Below are positions 31,379 to 38,167 of a DNA stretch of 38,167 bases, one piece after another. Source of the stretch: Clostridia bacterium (GTDB taxonomy: Bacteria > Bacillota > Clostridia > Oscillospirales > CAG-272); contig JAFQEK010000015.1 in assembly GCA_017399025.1 (NCBI GenBank), forward strand, positions 1 through 38,167, in the 5' to 3' direction. How positions within the stretch are numbered: the first letter of the stretch is position 1; the number at the start of each line of letters is the position of its first letter. The position numbers and the translations under genes were made by a program. Below the pieces are notes generated by a model, which saw only the letters and a program-made list of their open reading frames with translations, was not told the DNA's origin and searched no databases.

Positions 31379-32530
31379 ATGATGAAAAAAATTTATAAGA
31401 CGGTATGTCTTGTGCTTGCGCTTGCTGTTTTTGCGCTTTTGTTGGCGGGTTGTGAAAAAGAACCCGGTTTGTATGCTTGGCATGGCGGCAAAATGAAAGT
31501 GGATACTGTCATGACCATTCGTATTGACTGCGGTACAGGTGAAAAAGCATACGATGTGGACTTTGACACTTATCGCGCAGTATTCCTTTATTTGAAAGAA
31601 AATGTTTCCGATTATATTATGAATGAAAATTCAGAATTTACGGCACTTTCGACCGATAAGGAGAAAACAGCGGCAGTCAAAGAAGTTGCGGAAGATATTT
31701 TGACACAATATTATTCTCTTGTTGCAGCATGTGAAGCATACGGTATTCGTATCACGGAAGAGGACAAGCAAGAATATGCGGAAAACCACCGGAAAAAAAT
31801 TCAGGATTTCATGGTAGAGATCGATGAGAAAAACATGAAATTTAAAGGCACCAAGGAAGAGTATGCGGAGGAGCTTTATAAAAATTCCCTTGCGCTTATC
31901 GGTATGACTCCGGAATATTTTGAATTTACCTATTACCGTTCTCTTCTTGAACAGCGCTTGAAAAAAGCGATGTCTTCTGATATTTATGATTATATCAGTC
32001 AGTCTTATTTCCACTTCGAGCAGATTATGTTTACCTATACCAAGGGCGATTCTGCGGGTGAAGCCAAAGCTCTTGAAAACATTCATAGCGTATGGGAAAA
32101 ATTGCAAAACGGTGCCGAGATGAGCGCTGTGGCAAAGGACTATCTTTCCGAAAAGATTTATCGTGATGTTTACTTTGACTTTTACGGAAAAGTTGTTGAT
32201 TCTTCTTACGGAGAAACGATCAGTGATTTCACCATGGATGCTTTGCGTGCGCTGAACCCTGGTGAATACAGTGAAATTATGTCAGGTGATCAGGATGATT
32301 ATGTCGGCTATTTTGTCATTCTCCACAAACTGGATATCGATTTGGATTATGTTTGCAGTTCCGATGCAACCGCAAAATTGATTTATCAATTTCCTTATGT
32401 CGGTGCTACCAGCAATTCCGCATATTATTCGAAATACAACATGCTTTTGGAAAGCTATCTTCAGAATTCTTCTCTGACGCCTACCAATAAAAAAGTATAC
32501 GGACGTATTTCCGTAAAAACTCTGTATTGA
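31379..32530 (+). CDS. PrsA/SurA-like lipoprotein (putative foldase)
   Basis: A 383-residue lipoprotein with lipobox LLAGC (C25). Mature residues 45-200 are helical and resemble the SurA_N/PrsA N-terminal chaperone domain. Residues about 210-310 (YFHFEQIMFTYTKGDSAGEAKA, then LQNGAEMSAVAKDYLSEK, ALNPGEYSEIM and YFVILHKLDI) follow the strand/helix order of a parvulin peptidyl-prolyl isomerase. The usual GGDLG motif is not evident, so isomerase activity is doubtful. Expected place: outer face of the membrane, helping secreted proteins fold. It is the first gene of a three-gene unit with a glycosyltransferase and a large LRR lipoprotein, a plausible client. Confidence 0.75.
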   Translation: MMKKIYKTVCLVLALAVFALLLAGCEKEPGLYAWHGGKMKVDTVMTIRIDCGTGEKAYDVDFDTYRAVFLYLKENVSDYIMNENSEFTALSTDKEKTAAVKEVAEDILTQYYSLVAACEAYGIRITEEDKQEYAENHRKKIQDFMVEIDEKNMKFKGTKEEYAEELYKNSLALIGMTPEYFEFTYYRSLLEQRLKKAMSSDIYDYISQSYFHFEQIMFTYTKGDSAGEAKALENIHSVWEKLQNGAEMSAVAKDYLSEKIYRDVYFDFYGKVVDSSYGETISDFTMDALRALNPGEYSEIMSGDQDDYVGYFVILHKLDIDLDYVCSSDATAKLIYQFPYVGATSNSAYYSKYNMLLESYLQNSSLTPTNKKVYGRISVKTLY

Positions 32531-32555
32531 TTTCGAAACAGAAAGGATAACAAAA

Positions 32556-33275
32556 ATGAAAATATCTTTGGTTATTCCCATGTATAATGAAAGCTCCATC
32601 ATTCAGGAAGCTTTGGAAACATTTTCTTCCTATATGGCAGAAAGATTTGAAGATTGGGAATTGATTTTTGTGGATGACGGTTCAGCTGACGGCTGCGGCG
32701 ATGCCGTTCTGGCAGCAAGTGAAAAAGACGAGCGTATCCGTCTGTGCCGCTATACGCCGAACAGAGGAAAAGGTTATGCGGTCAGAACCGGTGTTTTAGC
32801 TGCAGAGGGTGATCTGATTCTCTTCACAGACTGTGATAACGCTTACGGAACGGAAGCGCTCGGCAGATTGGCAAACATGCTTGCCGATTCGGATGCGGAT
32901 GTTGTCGTGGGTTCCCGTAATTTGTCAAAGGACGGTTATGAAGGATATACACCTTTGAGAAAACTTGCCTCCAAAACATATATCAAAGTGATTGCTATTG
33001 CGGCAGGTTTTAAGCTTTCTGACTCACAATGCGGAATCAAGGGATTTCGCGGCGCAATTGCAAAGAAGATTTTTTCCAATTGCGAAGTGGATCGCTTTGC
33101 GTTTGATCTTGAAGTAATCATGATTGCAATGAAACTCGGTGCCAAAATCGCAGAAATGCCCGTAAAAATCATCAATCACAGAGAATCTACCGTTCATGTT
33201 CTCCGCGATTCCGTGAAAATGCTTCGCGATGTCCGCCGCATGAAAAAAAGAATCAAAAAACAAGAAATCAAATAA
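32556..33275 (+). CDS. Family 2 glycosyltransferase, polyprenyl-phosphate sugar synthase-like
   Basis: A 239-residue GT-A enzyme. SLVIPMYNESSII at the N-terminus, IFVDDGSADG near 39-48, the metal-binding acidic motif FTDCDNAYG near 91-99, and DSQCGIKGFR near 155-164 are all typical of the DPM1/Alg5-like branch. That branch moves a sugar from a nucleotide donor to undecaprenyl- or polyprenyl-phosphate at the inner membrane face. No C-terminal membrane helices; the tail is basic (RRMKKRIKKQEIK) and may bind the membrane. RBS GAAAGGA. It lies 25 nt after the PrsA-like gene and 45 nt before the LRR lipoprotein gene. The sugar is unknown. Confidence 0.9.
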   Translation: MKISLVIPMYNESSIIQEALETFSSYMAERFEDWELIFVDDGSADGCGDAVLAASEKDERIRLCRYTPNRGKGYAVRTGVLAAEGDLILFTDCDNAYGTEALGRLANMLADSDADVVVGSRNLSKDGYEGYTPLRKLASKTYIKVIAIAAGFKLSDSQCGIKGFRGAIAKKIFSNCEVDRFAFDLEVIMIAMKLGAKIAEMPVKIINHRESTVHVLRDSVKMLRDVRRMKKRIKKQEIK

Positions 33276-33320
33276 AAAATGCGCCCCATAAATTTGTTTT
33301 TATGAAAGGAATTTTCATCC

Positions 33321-35771
33321 ATGAAAAAATTTTTTATCACGTTGGCGGTACTTCTTATTACTGCCGCGGTGCTTCTGGTTGCCGGCTGTAATAACAATAA
33401 TACGCCGGATCTCGGCCAAGAAACCGATAAAGAAAAAATAGTTCACAGCAGTAATGACTCCCTTTACGCTTATACATTAAATGATAAGAATGAAGCAACG
33501 CTTCTCGCGTATTACGGCAAAGCGGACAGTATCACCTTGAACCGTATTGACGGCAGATACAAAATTGTTGCCATCGGCAACAAAGCGTTTGCAGAAAATA
33601 CTGCTCTGAAAAAAATCGAAATTCTGTCCCCGATCAGAAGTATTGGTGAAAAAGCTTTTGCTTCCTGTACTTCCTTGACATCGATCACATTTCGTGACAA
33701 TTCTACGTTGGAAACAATTGAAAACGGTGCTTTCTCCGGCTGTAAGGCTTTGACAGCATTCAAAATTCCGTCAACGGTCAAAACCATTGGCGACAATGCT
33801 TTTTTGAATTGTTCCAAGACAGCATTGGATTTTTCTGAGGCAACTTCCTTGGAAACCATCGGGGATTATGCATTTTCCTCTTGCGGTATGAGTTTGAATA
33901 CTTCGTTCAATGTAACGCTTCCTGCCAGCCTGAAAGAAATCGGTCAGGGTGCTTTTTACGGTTGTACAAAGATTCTTGCGTTTGAAGTGGCGGCAGGAAA
34001 CACAGCTTTTTCTTCTGATGGCGGTATTTTGTATAATGCTGACCGTACAACATTGGTACTGTATCCTCTTGCCGCAAGCAATAAGGATACATTTACGGTT
34101 CCTTCCCATGTCCGTACGATTGCGGGCAGCGCATTTGCAGGTGTTGCTTTGAAAAACATTGTTTTGCCGGAAGGATTGGAAGAAATCGGCGCTAACGCGT
34201 TCTATAAAGCTTATAGATTGACAGAAATTCAGATTCCTTCCACCGTGAAAACCATCGGTAGTTATGCTTTCATGGAATGTTCCTCTTTGAATAAGGCAAA
34301 TATTCCCGAAAACACAAATCTCGGATCTTATATTTTCCGTAACTGTACGGCACTGACATCCGTTTCCATGCCTTCCTATATGAAAGAAATTCCGGAAGGA
34401 CTTTTTGACTCCTGCTCCGCTATGGAAGAAATCACGATTCCCGAAGGGGTTGAAACCATCGGTGTTCTTGCATTTAACTATTGTAAAAAACTCAAAAATA
34501 TTTCTTTGCCTTCCTCTGTTAAAACCGTGAAATCTTATGCGTTCCGTAACTGCTCTGCACTGACGGAAATGGATCTTTCAGGCATCACGGAATTGGGTTC
34601 CTTTGCATTCCAGCAATGCGCTTCTTTGAAATCGGTGGATATTCGTAACATTAAGGACATCCCACCCTTTTTGTTCAGCGGTTGTACGGTTTTGGACAGC
34701 ATAACATTTTCCGACCAGATCACTTCCATCGGAAATTATGCATTTTCCGCATGCGACTATTTGACTTCTTTTGAAATTCCCGTAACGGTAACGGAAATCG
34801 GAGATTACGCGTTTGCACAATGCGCAGGACTTTCCGAGATCGTAATTCCTGTTTCCATAACAAAACTCGGAAAAGCGGTATTTTCCGGTTCCGGCCTGAC
34901 CAAAGCAACCATTGAAGCTCCGATCAAAGAAATTCCGATGGCATTCTTCGAGGCTTGCAAAAAGCTCTCTACCGTAATTTTACCGGAAACGGTTGAAGTG
35001 ATTTCTATCGGCGCTTTTGCCGAATGCGAGCAATTGGAAGAAATTCCTTTTATTAATCCTGTAAAACATGTTGCTCCGGGTGCATTTACCGCGTGTGCAA
35101 ATCTCAAAAACATCATTGTCGGCACAGAAGATACAATCATCGGCGCAGGTACATTCTATGGTTGTGACAGCTTGGAAGAAATTGTGATTCCGGATACCAT
35201 TCTTTCCATTGAAGCTTCCGCTTTTACAAGTTGTGTTTTTTTGACTTCCGTAAAGCTTCCTTCCGGTTTGCAGTATATCGATTCTCTTGCTTTTGCTGAT
35301 TGCAGAGAGCTTACGCAAATCACCTTGCCCGAATCGCTCAATGTGATCGGAGATGGTGCTTTTAACTCCTGCAAGAAATTGGAAAAGATTGACATTCCGG
35401 ATACGGTTGCCTATATTGGTCAAAGTGCTTTTTACGGAACTGCTTGGTTGGAAGCCCAGTCGGATGAAGAATTTGTTGTGGCAGGCGACGGTATTCTGGT
35501 TCAGTATAATGGCAATGCTACCAATATCGTGATTCCCGATACTGTAAAACGCATTCCCGCATACCGTTTCCTTTCTCTTGTTACCGAACCGAAATCTTTC
35601 ACCATTCCCGCCTCCGTTCAGTATATTTCTCCGAATGCTTTTTCCAAAAGGGTAACAATTTCGGACACTACACGTTATGAAAAACGTTATACTACTATCA
35701 TTGGACAAAAGGGTACGTATGCAGAAACGTTTGCAAACCACGAATATTATACCTTCAAAGAACTCAAATAA
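33321..35771 (+). CDS. BspA-like leucine-rich repeat surface lipoprotein
   Basis: An 816-residue lipoprotein with lipobox LVAGC (C23) and a short Asn-rich linker. From about residue 60 to 770 it is made of some thirty 22-24-residue LRR_5 repeats of the pattern 'L-x-x-I-x-I-P-x-S-V-x-x-I-G-x-x-A-F-x-x-C'; examples are VKTIGDNAFLNC and LEEIGANAFYKAYRLTEIQI. The C-terminal segment TTIIGQKGTYAETFANHEY is the usual cap of this family. Such proteins are anchored outside the cell and bind host or environmental proteins. Repeats this similar are prone to recombination. It is the last gene before a bidirectional terminator. The ligand is unknown. Confidence 0.92.
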   Translation: MKKFFITLAVLLITAAVLLVAGCNNNNTPDLGQETDKEKIVHSSNDSLYAYTLNDKNEATLLAYYGKADSITLNRIDGRYKIVAIGNKAFAENTALKKIEILSPIRSIGEKAFASCTSLTSITFRDNSTLETIENGAFSGCKALTAFKIPSTVKTIGDNAFLNCSKTALDFSEATSLETIGDYAFSSCGMSLNTSFNVTLPASLKEIGQGAFYGCTKILAFEVAAGNTAFSSDGGILYNADRTTLVLYPLAASNKDTFTVPSHVRTIAGSAFAGVALKNIVLPEGLEEIGANAFYKAYRLTEIQIPSTVKTIGSYAFMECSSLNKANIPENTNLGSYIFRNCTALTSVSMPSYMKEIPEGLFDSCSAMEEITIPEGVETIGVLAFNYCKKLKNISLPSSVKTVKSYAFRNCSALTEMDLSGITELGSFAFQQCASLKSVDIRNIKDIPPFLFSGCTVLDSITFSDQITSIGNYAFSACDYLTSFEIPVTVTEIGDYAFAQCAGLSEIVIPVSITKLGKAVFSGSGLTKATIEAPIKEIPMAFFEACKKLSTVILPETVEVISIGAFAECEQLEEIPFINPVKHVAPGAFTACANLKNIIVGTEDTIIGAGTFYGCDSLEEIVIPDTILSIEASAFTSCVFLTSVKLPSGLQYIDSLAFADCRELTQITLPESLNVIGDGAFNSCKKLEKIDIPDTVAYIGQSAFYGTAWLEAQSDEEFVVAGDGILVQYNGNATNIVIPDTVKRIPAYRFLSLVTEPKSFTIPASVQYISPNAFSKRVTISDTTRYEKRYTTIIGQKGTYAETFANHEYYTFKELK

Positions 35772-35792
35772 TATTTTTTTCCAAATAGCTTA

Positions 35793-35838
35793 AAAAAACC
35801 GATAGATCTTGCGCAGTAGGCTGATCTATCGGTTTTTT
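35793..35838. terminator. Bidirectional terminator between LRR lipoprotein and DUF523 genes
   Basis: 16-bp stem AAAAAACCGATAGATC / GATCTATCGGTTTTTT with a 14-nt loop; T runs on both strands. Confidence 0.93.
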
Positions 35839-35840
35839 AT

Positions 35841-36308
35841 TCATTTATTTCTTTTTGTTTGAAACAATTCTTTCGGAATCTCACTTTCTCCGATTATGCG
35901 GATTCCGTTTTTTTGCAGAAGCCTAGCGGTAATACCGTCTCCATCGGTCAGTGTTTTTGAAAAAGAACCGTCATAAATTTTGCCGGAACCGCAAGAAGGA
36001 CTTTTTTCTTTCAGAAAAGCAAGTCTGCAATGAAAAAGATAAGCAAGTCTAAGGCTTTCTTCCGCTCCCTTGCGATAATTTTCCGTAATATCCACGCCGT
36101 CCGAACGCAAAACGCGGCGGTCCGGCTGAATTTCTGCAGGTATCCTCGGTGTGGATAACCCTCCGAAAATCTCGGGACAAACGGGAATCAAATGATATTT
36201 TGCTTGTAATTGTGCAATGATATCGGCAGATAACGGTTTGCGGCAACCGTCATAACGGCAGGCAACACCGAGCAAACATGCGCTGATCAGTACATTTTCC
36301 ATATGCAT
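35841..36308 (-). CDS. DUF523 family protein
   Basis: A 155-residue cytosolic protein of family DUF523. Its conserved cysteine motifs are all present: SACLLGVACRYDG (C10, C17), PVCPEIFGGLSTPR near 43-56, and EKSPSCGSGKIYDGSF near 100-115. The conserved cysteines suggest a metal or thiol site, but the function of the family is unknown to me. It begins 15 nt after the stop of lipoprotein B with no recognisable ribosome site; ATG 36308 and ATG 36302 are both possible. It probably depends on the upstream gene's transcript and on coupled translation. The terminator shared with the LRR gene follows. Confidence 0.88.
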   Translation of the reverse strand: MHMENVLISACLLGVACRYDGCRKPLSADIIAQLQAKYHLIPVCPEIFGGLSTPRIPAEIQPDRRVLRSDGVDITENYRKGAEESLRLAYLFHCRLAFLKEKSPSCGSGKIYDGSFSKTLTDGDGITARLLQKNGIRIIGESEIPKELFQTKRNK

Positions 36309-36323
36309 ATCAACCGAATTGTT

Positions 36324-37820
36324 TTACGGAAGAAACGTATTGACGGAAGAGAGATGTACCTGCATTTCAATGGAAGAAAATCCTGTACTTGCAGTACCTT
36401 TTGCCAATGTGTCATTCTCGATTTTAACAATACTGCCGTTTTTTACGGTGATTCTTAATGTTTGCTGAATTGAGGTAAGTTCACCGGCATATTCGATAAA
36501 AATAGATTCATAGATAGAGGCATCGGGTTGATCGCATTGTATTTCATATACACCGCCTCCCAAATTTTTGATGTTGGAAACGTAGCTTGCGCTGTAACCT
36601 GCGGTATTGATCAATTCTGTGATCAATGCTTTTGCTTCATCCGCAGATTGGCTGACAGATTCTTTCTTACCGGAAAAATCAACAGTCTGAATTCCGTTTG
36701 CATAGGAAACTTTCATGCCGTTATATTCGTCGTTGCTGTTGATTTGAATATCATAGAAATATTGTCCATTATGCTCGCCGTAGGAAACGGTATCGGTTTC
36801 CGTGTAAATTTGTGTTTGATTCAAAGAGGGAATGGAAAGTGTTTGTTCCAATTCCAGAACAAAAGAACCGTCCTTTTTATTTTCGATATCTTCAATCATA
36901 TCCTCCAAATCGAAAATCAGTCTGCAATCTTCAATTTCCGTATAATCTTCGGGATTGAGCGTATCTGTAATGGGTGTTGCTTTGTTATAGTTGGAATATT
37001 TCGAATTCAGTTCAAAGGAAGGCGCGGAAATTTCTCCGTTTTTCTCATCAAAAATGAATTTGATATTCATTTCTTTGACTCTGTACTGTTGATCTGCCAA
37101 AATGGTAACTTCCATATCCAGGATGTTCAAATCAAGCATATCATTATCCATTTCCAAAGAACCCACTATTTGATCCATAGTTTTTTTGGTGTAGCCGGAA
37201 TAGGAGAGATTCCATGTACCGTCATCATTCCGGGAGAAAGAAGCATTGACACAATCGTTGAAATTCACATCGTCTGTGCTTGAGGATTTATTTTCGCTGT
37301 AAGCGATGTATTCTTCTTTTGTCAGTGAGGAATACAATTTTTGGGTACGTTCCGAGCTTTCCTTGGAAATGAACATTTTGCCGTTATGAAAGGCTTCAAT
37401 AGAAGTTTCTTTCATCGTTTCGGTTTGCAGCTCTCCCCAGGAAGGCATAGAGATTGTAATTGTGGAATCGGAAAAAGAATAATCGTAAAAATCGTTTTCG
37501 TATTCGGCGAAACAGATTTCTTTTGCCGTAAGATTCAATTCAAATTTTGCTCCCATCATGTTGAACGACAGATGTCCCGTTCCGTCCAGTTCATAAGATT
37601 TCAGAAAATTCATGCTTCTGTCGATCTTGTCCCAGAGTTCCTTTGCGGTTTTAGGTTGGGAGTTTTCCGGCATTTCGGGTTTTTCGTTATTTGTGTTTTC
37701 GCTGCTTTGTGTAGTTTGTTCCGGTGCCTGTGTCGTTTCATCGGTTGTTTCATTCCGGCAGGATGTCAAAACCGATATGCAAAGACAAAGCGACAGGAAA
37801 ATGGTAAAAAGTCTTTTCAT
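36324..37820 (-). CDS. Lipoprotein B, paralog of lipoprotein A
   Basis: A 498-residue lipoprotein with lipobox SVLTSC (C21). A low-complexity linker rich in Thr, Glu, Gln, Asn and Pro (residues 22-58) follows and is absent from lipoprotein A; it would hold the folded part away from the membrane. The rest aligns along its whole length with the 14761-16170 product: AKELWDKI, SYELDGTGHLSF, QKLYSSL, YSGYTKKTMDQI, IKFIFDE, DGSFVLELEQT, SYANGIQT, LINTAGYSA and QQTLRITVKNG. Identity is roughly half by eye. It has a strong promoter at 37855-37883 and a CGGAGG site. DUF523 follows in the same transcript. Function unknown. Confidence 0.88.
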   Translation of the reverse strand: MKRLFTIFLSLCLCISVLTSCRNETTDETTQAPEQTTQSSENTNNEKPEMPENSQPKTAKELWDKIDRSMNFLKSYELDGTGHLSFNMMGAKFELNLTAKEICFAEYENDFYDYSFSDSTITISMPSWGELQTETMKETSIEAFHNGKMFISKESSERTQKLYSSLTKEEYIAYSENKSSSTDDVNFNDCVNASFSRNDDGTWNLSYSGYTKKTMDQIVGSLEMDNDMLDLNILDMEVTILADQQYRVKEMNIKFIFDEKNGEISAPSFELNSKYSNYNKATPITDTLNPEDYTEIEDCRLIFDLEDMIEDIENKKDGSFVLELEQTLSIPSLNQTQIYTETDTVSYGEHNGQYFYDIQINSNDEYNGMKVSYANGIQTVDFSGKKESVSQSADEAKALITELINTAGYSASYVSNIKNLGGGVYEIQCDQPDASIYESIFIEYAGELTSIQQTLRITVKNGSIVKIENDTLAKGTASTGFSSIEMQVHLSSVNTFLP

Positions 37821-37854
37821 TCTGAATTTCCTCCGTTGATGTTTTGATATCTAT

Positions 37855-37883
37855 ATTATAATATAAATTCACATATTTGTCAA
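37855..37883 (-). promoter_or_regulatory. Sigma-A promoter for lipoprotein B and DUF523
   Basis: On the minus strand TTGACA, 17-nt spacer, TATAAT, both consensus. Confidence 0.88.
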
Positions 37884-37903
37884 TATTGGTGTTGTCATGT
37901 GCC

Positions 37904-37925
37904 AGGGCAACAGCATTTACTTTTT
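37904..37925 (+). repeat. 22-bp dispersed repeat, copy 2
   Basis: 21 of 22 identical to 28386-28407, same orientation. Confidence 0.6.
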
Positions 37926-37950
37926 CATCATTTATTTTAAAAAATAATTT

Positions 37951-38012
37951 TTGTATCAAGACATTTCGTCCGTGTATTACGGAACAAATTCGGTTCAAAA
38001 TTAAAATCCGCA
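37951..38012 (-). repeat. 62-bp dispersed repeat, copy 2 (inverted)
   Basis: Reverse complement matches 28505-28566 at 56 of 62 positions. Here the 62-bp unit is inverted relative to the nearby 22-bp repeat, whereas both point the same way in the first locus, so the two units move or rearrange separately. Confidence 0.75.
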
Positions 38013-38023
38013 TAAAAATCCCA

Positions 38024-38118
38024 AGATGAATTTGTAAAAATAGCAGGGGATCTTGCTTAATTCGAGCGTTCGAGTGAGAATTAAGCATACCTGCGTCTCG
38101 ATTTTTACAAGTTCATCT
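38024..38118. repeat. Large palindromic element
   Basis: Outer arms of 18 bp (38024-38041 and 38101-38118) complementary at 17 positions (AGATGAATTTGTAAAAAT on the left). Inside are GCAGG / CCTGC (38043-38047 / 38090-38094) and a perfect 10-bp stem TGCTTAATTC / GAATTAAGCA (38054-38063 / 38078-38087). The apical loop contains TTCGAG twice. Next to the 62-bp repeat. Confidence 0.8.
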
Positions 38119-38167
38119 CCGCTGAAAGCAAAAAATCTGCACAGGCGGTCGAGCTGCCCAAGCTCGC
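38105..38167 (-). CDS. Possible gene end entering from the right edge
   Basis: The minus-strand frame is open from the right edge for 20 codons, then stops at TAA (38105-38107) inside the right arm of the palindrome. It contains TACADFLLSAEMNL. No function can be read. It may be a true C-terminus or just an open stretch within the repeat; a small hairpin CGAGCT / AGCTCG lies inside it, which favours repeat DNA. Confidence 0.2.
   Translation of the reverse strand, partial: ASLGSSTACADFLLSAEMNL

Noticed and set aside
36160..36172. TGTGGATAA DnaA box
   Set aside because: Single copy inside the DUF523 coding sequence; expected by chance.
37750..38088. Minus-strand 112-codon frame over the promoter of lipoprotein B
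   Set aside because: It runs through a palindrome, the 62-bp repeat and a consensus promoter; better explained as non-coding. The repeat happens to be open in one frame in both copies, which is worth remembering but not enough for a gene.

Overview
The window reads as chromosomal DNA of a Gram-positive, low-to-moderate GC bacterium of the Clostridia. I base this on the gene families: a DacF-type D,D-carboxypeptidase, a YmfF/YmfH peptidase pair, DegV, DUF523, a PRK06851-type ATPase, KtrA/KtrB, BspA-like leucine-rich repeat proteins and lipobox lipoproteins. Strong GGAGG or GAAAGGA ribosome binding sites and sigma-A promoters with 17-bp spacers agree. No rRNA, tRNA, CRISPR array, transposase or phage gene was seen. 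It looks like core genome with a few accessory loci and several families of non-coding repeats. Genus cannot be told from the sequence.

Layout. 1-2976: the end of a membrane protein gene, then an ECF sigma factor / membrane anti-sigma-like / small membrane protein operon. 2977-3211: two tandem copies of a structured repeat, each ending in a terminator-like hairpin. 3230-6692 (minus strand): LRR protein, ribF, a DacF-like protein that lacks two of its three active-site motifs, and a small membrane protein. 6862-12890 (plus): GH2 glycosidase, a cluster of DnaA-box-like 9-mers, a PlsC acyltransferase with a zinc ribbon, a GltS-like transporter and a DUF4838 protein. 12894-14468 (minus): a third copy of the repeat, then an NfeD/SPFH membrane pair. 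14545-16327: an ECF-like promoter with a 9-codon ORF, then lipoprotein A.

16356-21000 (plus): ymfF-ymfH-lgt-folD with overlapping ends. 21020-24577 (plus): a promoter running into an 18-bp perfect hairpin, a FAD oxidoreductase, DegV, then a diacylglycerol-kinase-like gene. 24602-28365 (minus): a YwaF-type membrane protein, and a separate ktrB-ktrA-HAD phosphatase operon. 28386-28611: repeats and a bidirectional terminator. 28624-30064 (minus): PHP phosphoesterase. 30195-31250: PRK06851-type ATPase. 31267-35838 (plus): PrsA-like lipoprotein, glycosyltransferase and large LRR lipoprotein. 35841-37883 (minus): lipoprotein B (a paralog of A) and DUF523. 37884-38167: repeat-rich DNA with a large palindrome.

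How the genes fit together. The main theme is the cell envelope: ECF sensing, lipoprotein maturation (Lgt) with at least four lipobox proteins, membrane quality control (NfeD/SPFH), a PrsA-like foldase beside an LRR surface lipoprotein, and phospholipid enzymes (PlsC, DagK). The strongest non-gene signals are the DnaA-box-like cluster, a terminator-linked repeat family with a compensatory stem change, a 62-bp dispersed repeat, and inverted repeats at or beside several -10 boxes. I did not find one clear new multi-gene system. The best candidates for new biology are the DnaA-box-like cluster, the repeat families and the degenerate DacF protein.
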